Shown here: positions 6,960-10,078 of the stretch, piece after piece | Numbering within the stretch: the first letter of the stretch is position 1 | Layout of the letters: each line of letters opens with the position of its first letter | NCBI GenBank assembly: GCA_040386295.1 | Contig: JAZKFR010000025.1 | Location: 1 to 10,078 of the forward strand | DNA length: 10,078 bases | Direction of reading: 5' to 3' | Source of the DNA: JAZKFR01 sp040386295 | GTDB lineage: Bacteria; Pseudomonadota; Gammaproteobacteria; Burkholderiales; Rhodocyclaceae | Notes under the pieces: model-generated | The model's database searches: none | The model's input: only the letters and a program-made list of their open reading frames with translations | What the model was told of the DNA's origin: nothing | Program-made: the position numbers and the translations under genes

Positions 6960-7229
6960 GCGAGCGGCACGCCGCCCTCAGTACGCGCATTACCGCGACC
7001 AGATGCTCACCTCTAAAAAATTCCCCTCCTGCGGAGGGGTGCCCGAAGGGCGGGGTGGTCGCCTGGCAGAACAACCACCCCGTCAGGNNNNNNNNNNNNN
7101 NNNNNNNNNNNNNNNNNNNNNNNNNNNNNNNNNNNNNNNNNNNNNNNNNNNNNNNNNNNNNNNNNNNNNNNNNNNNNNNNNNNNNNNCTTCGCCTGCCAC
7201 CCCTCCACGGGAGGGGAATAGCACGGGGG
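6960..7229 (+). repeat. Palindromic repeat element, copy 2 (interrupted by an assembly gap)
   Basis: This is a direct copy of the element at 6737-6906, offset by 223 bases on the left side. The differences are A6772/G6995, C6780/A7003, A6782/G7005 and G6809/C7032. The last falls in the three-base loop of the first small hairpin and leaves its stem intact. The copy is broken by N's at 7088-7187, exactly between CGTCAGG and CTTCGCC, which are contiguous in copy 1; its right part (7188-7229) is identical to 6865-6906. The 53 bases between the two copies (6907-6959) hold another GGGCTTCG core but no complete element. Confidence 0.85.
7088..7187. other. 100-base run of N (assembly gap)
   Basis: Exactly 100 unknown bases are present, a conventional size for a scaffold gap of unknown length. 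Both edges lie inside a repeat unit and match adjacent bases of copy 1, so the gap was probably caused by the repeat. The real distance may be zero or may hold further repeat copies. Confidence 0.95.
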
Positions 7230-7270
7230 GCTTCGTCTAACATCCTTCCACAAGGGGAGAATACGCAGAG

Positions 7271-7660
7271 ATGAGGAATACAAACGCTTACATGTCTCTA
7301 CCCTTTAACCCTGCACTGAAAGAACGCGCCAAGGCGCTTCGTAAAGCGGGGATGCTGCACGAGGCTTTGCTATGGAATCAGCTCAAACGGAAAAACCTCA
7401 ACGGATTGGATTTCGATCGACAGAAGATCATCGGTAACTATATCGTTGATTACTTCTGTGCCGTAAAAGGCGTCGTGATCGAAGCGGATGGCGCTTCGCA
7501 TATTGGGCGGGAAGTGTACGACGCAGATCGAGATGCCTATCTACATAGCTTGGGACTGGTGGTCATTCGCATAGCGGTCAGCGAAGTTTTGCAAAATATG
7601 CACGGCGTCGTGGCGTTTCTGAAGAACCATCCCGCCCTGTCGGACGCTCCTCCCCAGTAG
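7271..7660 (+). CDS. DUF559 domain protein, predicted PD-(D/E)XK (Vsr-like) endonuclease
   Basis: The 129-residue protein consists of a single DUF559 domain, a family related to very-short-patch-repair endonucleases and the PD-(D/E)XK fold. Visible family marks are an N-terminal helix with Glu31 in HEALLWNQLK, FDRQKIIGNYIVDYFC with Asp60, VVIEADGASH at 68-77 with Glu71, Asp73 and His77, and YDADRDAYL (83-91) followed by VVIRI. These are the residues expected to hold the metal and cut DNA, so it looks intact. An AAGGGGAG at 7252-7259 lies eleven bases before the ATG at 7271; a second ATG at 7292 (MSLPFNP) is a plausible alternative start. It lies just downstream of the two palindromic repeats and has no methylase or toxin-antitoxin partner. 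Its biological role is unknown. Confidence 0.85.
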   Translation: MRNTNAYMSLPFNPALKERAKALRKAGMLHEALLWNQLKRKNLNGLDFDRQKIIGNYIVDYFCAVKGVVIEADGASHIGREVYDADRDAYLHSLGLVVIRIAVSEVLQNMHGVVAFLKNHPALSDAPPQ

Positions 7661-7668
7661 GCAAACTG

Positions 7669-7783
7669 ATGAGCGAAGACCCCAAACCCTTTCGCTATGA
7701 AGCTCTTGGAAAAAACCGCGCAGCTTCAGGAAGAGCATATGCAAGCCATGATTACCGCCTTGCATCGCGAGGGTCAGGGATAA
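7669..7783 (+). pseudogene. Tiny ORF apparently split by a one-base frameshift
   Basis: An ATG at 7669, eight bases after the nuclease gene stops, begins MSEDPKPFRYEAL. One frame over, the sequence reads LEKTAQLQEEHMQAMITALH and ends at a TAA at 7781-7783. Removing one T near 7708-7709 would join them into a 37-residue, strongly helical and charged peptide (…YEALEKTAQ…). Alternatively the real product is only the 28-residue ORF starting at the ATG at 7697 (MKLLEKTAQ). I do not recognise the family. It may be a decayed small protein, the tail of a deleted gene, or a sequencing error. Confidence 0.35.
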
Positions 7784-7855
7784 TACGAATTGGCATCTAG
7801 TATTCAACGTCAGTCCTTTTCCTTTACCGCTTTGTCACCCCGCCACGAGAACAGC

Positions 7856-9652
7856 ATGCCCAGTCCTTCACCCCAAACAAACACGACAACACATACCCGC
7901 ACGCGCACGGTCGCACCCAATGTGCAATGGCAACTCGAACAAGAAGGCCTGCATCCCCTATTGGCACGCATCTACGCCGCACGCGGCATCGTCAAGCGGA
8001 GCGAACTCGATTACGAGCTGAAAGCGCTGCTCCCGCCCGCGCTGCTGAGCAACACCGAAACGGCAGCGATCTTGTTGGCCGATGCGCTAGAGAGCGAAGC
8101 CAAGATTCTGATCGTTGCCGATTACGACTGCGACGGCGCAACCGCCTGCGCGGTCGGCATGCGCGCGCTACGCGCCATGAGTCAAAACTGTGCGGCGCAA
8201 ATCGATTACCTAGTGCCCAATCGCTTCACCTACGGCTACGGACTTTCGCCAGAAATCGTTGACCTCGCCGCCAGCGCCAGTCCCTTTGGCTGTCCTGATT
8301 TAATCGTCACCGTAGACAACGGCATCGCCAGCGTTGAAGGCGTTGCCCGTGCACAGGCCTTGGGCATTGCTACGCTGATCACAGATCACCATTTACCGGG
8401 CGAAACGCTGCCCGCAGCCGATTGCATCGTCAATCCAAATCAAGCCGGCTGCTCTTTTCCCAGTAAGTGCATCGCCGGCGTCGGCGTCATGTTTTACGTC
8501 ATGCTCGCCTTACGCGCCGAACTACGCGCACGCGACTGGTTCGGCGCAGACAGCGGCAGGCGCGAACCTAATCTCGCTGCGCTGCTCGACCTCGTCGCAC
8601 TGGGCACGGTTGCTGACGTCGTCAAGCTCGATCGCAACAACCGGATTCTCGTCAGCGAAGGTTTAAAACGCATGCGCACAGGCAAACTCTCGCCTGGCTT
8701 AGACGCCCTATTCCACGCCGCCGGACGCGATCCCGCGCAAGCTTCGGCAATGGACATGGGCTTTATGATCGGCCCGCGCCTGAACGCCGCCGGACGACTC
8801 GCCGATATGTCGCTCGGCATCGAATGCTTAATCACCGACGACCCGGCGCGCGCGCTCAACATCGCGCAGCAGCTCGACGTACTCAACCGCGAACGACGCA
8901 GCATCGAAGCCGAAATGCAGGAAAAAGCACAAATACTGCTGCAACAGCTGGAACAGGAACAAGCAGACAAGACAGATGAAACACCTAACGAAGCAGCGGG
9001 AATCGCCCTATTCCACCCCGACTGGCATCAAGGCGTGGTCGGCATTCTCGCCTCGCGCATCAAAGAACAAAAACACCGTCCCGTGTTCGCTTTTGCCCGT
9101 GGCGAAAACGGCGAAATCAAAGGCTCTGGACGCTCTATACCCGGTCTACATCTACGCGATGCCCTAGACCTCGTATCAAAACGCGCACCCGGCCTACTCA
9201 TTCGCTTTGGCGGACACGCCATGGCCGCCGGCGCCAGCCTGCTAGAGCGCGACTTTGCGCGCTTTCGCGAACTGTTTGCCGAGATCGCCGACGCATTACT
9301 CTCTCCGGCCGAACGCACGCGCACCATAGAGACTGACGGCAAACTGGAATCCGCTTACCTCTCGCTAGAAACCGTACATATGCTCGAACGCGAAGTCTGG
9401 GGACAAGGTTTCCCAGCACCTATTTTTGAAGACGAATTTGTCGTCGAAAGCCAACGCATACTCAAAGAAAAACACCTGAAGATGCGCCTGCGCAAAGGCA
9501 ATCAAAGAATCGACGCAATTCAGTTCAACTTCAAAAACAGCCCAGGCAACAGCATCCGCGCCACCTACCGTATCTCGATTAACGATTACAACGGCGTGCA
9601 AAGCCCGCAATTGATGATCGAGCACATTGAGGACTGCACGGGCAGCGCTTAA
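7856..9652 (+). CDS. recJ: Single-stranded-DNA-specific exonuclease RecJ
   Basis: RecJ degrades single-stranded DNA 5' to 3' in the RecF recombination pathway, mismatch repair and base-excision repair. The 598-residue product (E. coli 577) is a DHH-family phosphoesterase. Motif I is ADYDCDG with Asp89, Asp91 and Asp93. DNG is at 154-156, the signature DHH at 177-179, and GTVADVV at 250-256. The DHHA1 domain carries GSGRSIPGLHLRDAL and GGHAMAAG at 452-459, and the C-terminal OB-like part contains EKHLKMRLRKGNQRIDAIQF. All manganese-binding motifs are intact. The frame is open upstream to a TTG at 7790, but the extra 22 residues do not look like RecJ. I chose the ATG at 7856, from which a Thr-rich leader precedes the conserved WQLEQEGLHPLLARIYAARG. 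The charged segment near residues 350-380 (EQEQADKTDETPNEA) is a variable linker. Confidence 0.95.
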   Translation: MPSPSPQTNTTTHTRTRTVAPNVQWQLEQEGLHPLLARIYAARGIVKRSELDYELKALLPPALLSNTETAAILLADALESEAKILIVADYDCDGATACAVGMRALRAMSQNCAAQIDYLVPNRFTYGYGLSPEIVDLAASASPFGCPDLIVTVDNGIASVEGVARAQALGIATLITDHHLPGETLPAADCIVNPNQAGCSFPSKCIAGVGVMFYVMLALRAELRARDWFGADSGRREPNLAALLDLVALGTVADVVKLDRNNRILVSEGLKRMRTGKLSPGLDALFHAAGRDPAQASAMDMGFMIGPRLNAAGRLADMSLGIECLITDDPARALNIAQQLDVLNRERRSIEAEMQEKAQILLQQLEQEQADKTDETPNEAAGIALFHPDWHQGVVGILASRIKEQKHRPVFAFARGENGEIKGSGRSIPGLHLRDALDLVSKRAPGLLIRFGGHAMAAGASLLERDFARFRELFAEIADALLSPAERTRTIETDGKLESAYLSLETVHMLEREVWGQGFPAPIFEDEFVVESQRILKEKHLKMRLRKGNQRIDAIQFNFKNSPGNSIRATYRISINDYNGVQSPQLMIEHIEDCTGSA

Positions 9653-9836
9653 AACGCAAGCAAGGCGCAAGCTCGTCAAAGCAGAAACAGAGCAGCAAAC
9701 AATCTCAATACGCGGGCACTTTGCAAGCACCAAGGCGTAAAGCAAAGACAAACAACAGGCAGATTTAATCTGCCCAATAGTCGGTCAATCTTTTAGAATC
9801 ATGGCTTCAACTTATTTTATTGATCAGGATTAAGCT
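9653..9836. other. Intergenic region between recJ and the desaturase gene
   Basis: This 184-base spacer has no credible ORF. It holds a short perfect palindrome at 9758-9774. Closer to the next gene are AT-rich bases that could form a weak promoter (TTTAGA at 9792-9797 and TTTTAT at 9815-9820, 17 bases apart, each matching four of six consensus bases). An AGGA ribosome binding site at 9826-9829 lies seven bases before the ATG at 9837. Confidence 0.45.
9758..9774. promoter_or_regulatory. Short perfect palindrome GGCAGAT-TTA-ATCTGCC
   Basis: Seven-base arms flank a three-base centre. It lies 106 bases after recJ and 63 bases before the desaturase start, just upstream of the possible promoter. 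It lacks a following T-run, so it is a poor intrinsic terminator. Its symmetry and position suit an operator for a dimeric regulator of the desaturase gene, but this is inference, and a hairpin at the end of the recJ mRNA is also possible. Confidence 0.4.
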
Positions 9837-10078
9837 ATGTATGCAGGAATAGTCGATTGGCCGTGGTGGGGCTACGTCTTACTAACACTGGGCTTGACCC
9901 ATGTCACCATTGCCGCAGTCACGATTTATCTGCACCGACATCAAGCGCATCGCGCGCTGGATCTGCATCCGCTGCCAGCGCATTTTTTTCGGTGCTGGCT
10001 ATGGCTAAGTACCGGCATGGTGACCAAAGAATGGGCCGCCATCCACCGCAAACATCACGCCAAATGCGAGACCGTAGA
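9837..10078 (+). CDS. Acyl-CoA/fatty acid desaturase (membrane di-iron), N-terminal part
   Basis: Only 80 residues are visible before the right edge. The protein starts MYAGIVDWPWWGYVLLTLGL, with a hydrophobic helix leading to the first histidine box YLHRHQAHRA (His33, His35, His38), and the second box HRKHHA follows at 70-75. The spacing and sequence fit membrane-bound delta-9-type acyl-CoA/acyl-lipid desaturases (OLE1/DesC-like), which introduce a double bond into saturated fatty acyl chains using a di-iron centre, O2 and an electron donor. The third HxxHH-type box lies outside the window. An AGGA site seven bases upstream supports the ATG. Regiospecificity cannot be judged from this part. 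Confidence 0.88.
   Translation, partial: MYAGIVDWPWWGYVLLTLGLTHVTIAAVTIYLHRHQAHRALDLHPLPAHFFRCWLWLSTGMVTKEWAAIHRKHHAKCETV

Noticed and set aside
6737..7229. CRISPR array or integron-type repeats
   Set aside because: There are only two copies, with a unit of about 170 bases rather than short repeats with unique spacers, and no cas genes or integrase are visible.
6637..7240. Several open frames reading through the repeats and the N gap on both strands
   Set aside because: They exist only because N's give no stops and because the repeats lack stops in some frames; the translations are Pro/Gly/Arg-rich with no recognisable domain.
7790..7855. TTG at 7790 as the recJ start
   Set aside because: An AGGGA lies at a usable distance, but the 22 extra residues do not resemble RecJ N-termini and an ATG at 7856 is available.

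Overview
The window looks like a chromosomal segment of a betaproteobacterium, most likely Burkholderiales and possibly an Oxalobacteraceae-like lineage. The main reason is gene order: a Kef-type antiporter diverging from kdsD-kdsC-lptC-lptA is typical of that order. A RpfE/COG4255-type gene shortly upstream of recJ also fits beta/gammaproteobacteria. Placement below order is inference. The DNA is moderately G+C-rich by eye and nearly all genes are on the + strand.

Layout. Positions 1-820 (minus) hold the N-terminal part of a CPA2 monovalent cation:proton antiporter that runs off the left edge. Positions 821-1677 contain no intact gene. They hold two relics: the C-terminal part of a LysR-type regulator (minus, frameshifted) and a middle piece of an SbtA-like sodium-dependent bicarbonate permease (plus). 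The relics abut at about 1280, as if one deletion had removed the 5' halves and shared promoter region of a divergent regulator/transporter pair. An extended -10 promoter (1635-1643) then precedes an LPS operon: kdsD (arabinose-5-phosphate isomerase), kdsC (KDO-8-P phosphatase), lptC and lptA (LPS transport), with overlaps or a 2-nt gap between genes. KdsD and KdsC act at the start and end of KDO synthesis; LptC and LptA form the inner-membrane-to-periplasm part of the LPS bridge. lptB, which usually follows lptA, is absent.

Instead, 97 bases after lptA, an enoyl-CoA hydratase (crotonase family) with its own strong ribosome binding site begins. It is followed by a 395-residue RpfE/COG4255-type protein of unknown biochemical function.

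Positions 6716-7270 are a repeat island. Two near-identical direct copies (223-base period) of an elaborate palindromic element lie there; the second is interrupted by a 100-N assembly gap at a point where copy 1 is continuous. Directly downstream is a small DUF559 PD-(D/E)XK-type endonuclease gene (7271-7660), followed by a tiny frameshifted ORF. The palindrome cluster plus solitary nuclease is the most unusual part of the window and could be a mobile or repeat-propagating unit, though that is inference.

The right side holds recJ (single-strand 5'-3' exonuclease), a 184-base spacer with a short perfect palindrome, and the start of a membrane acyl-CoA desaturase that runs off the right edge.
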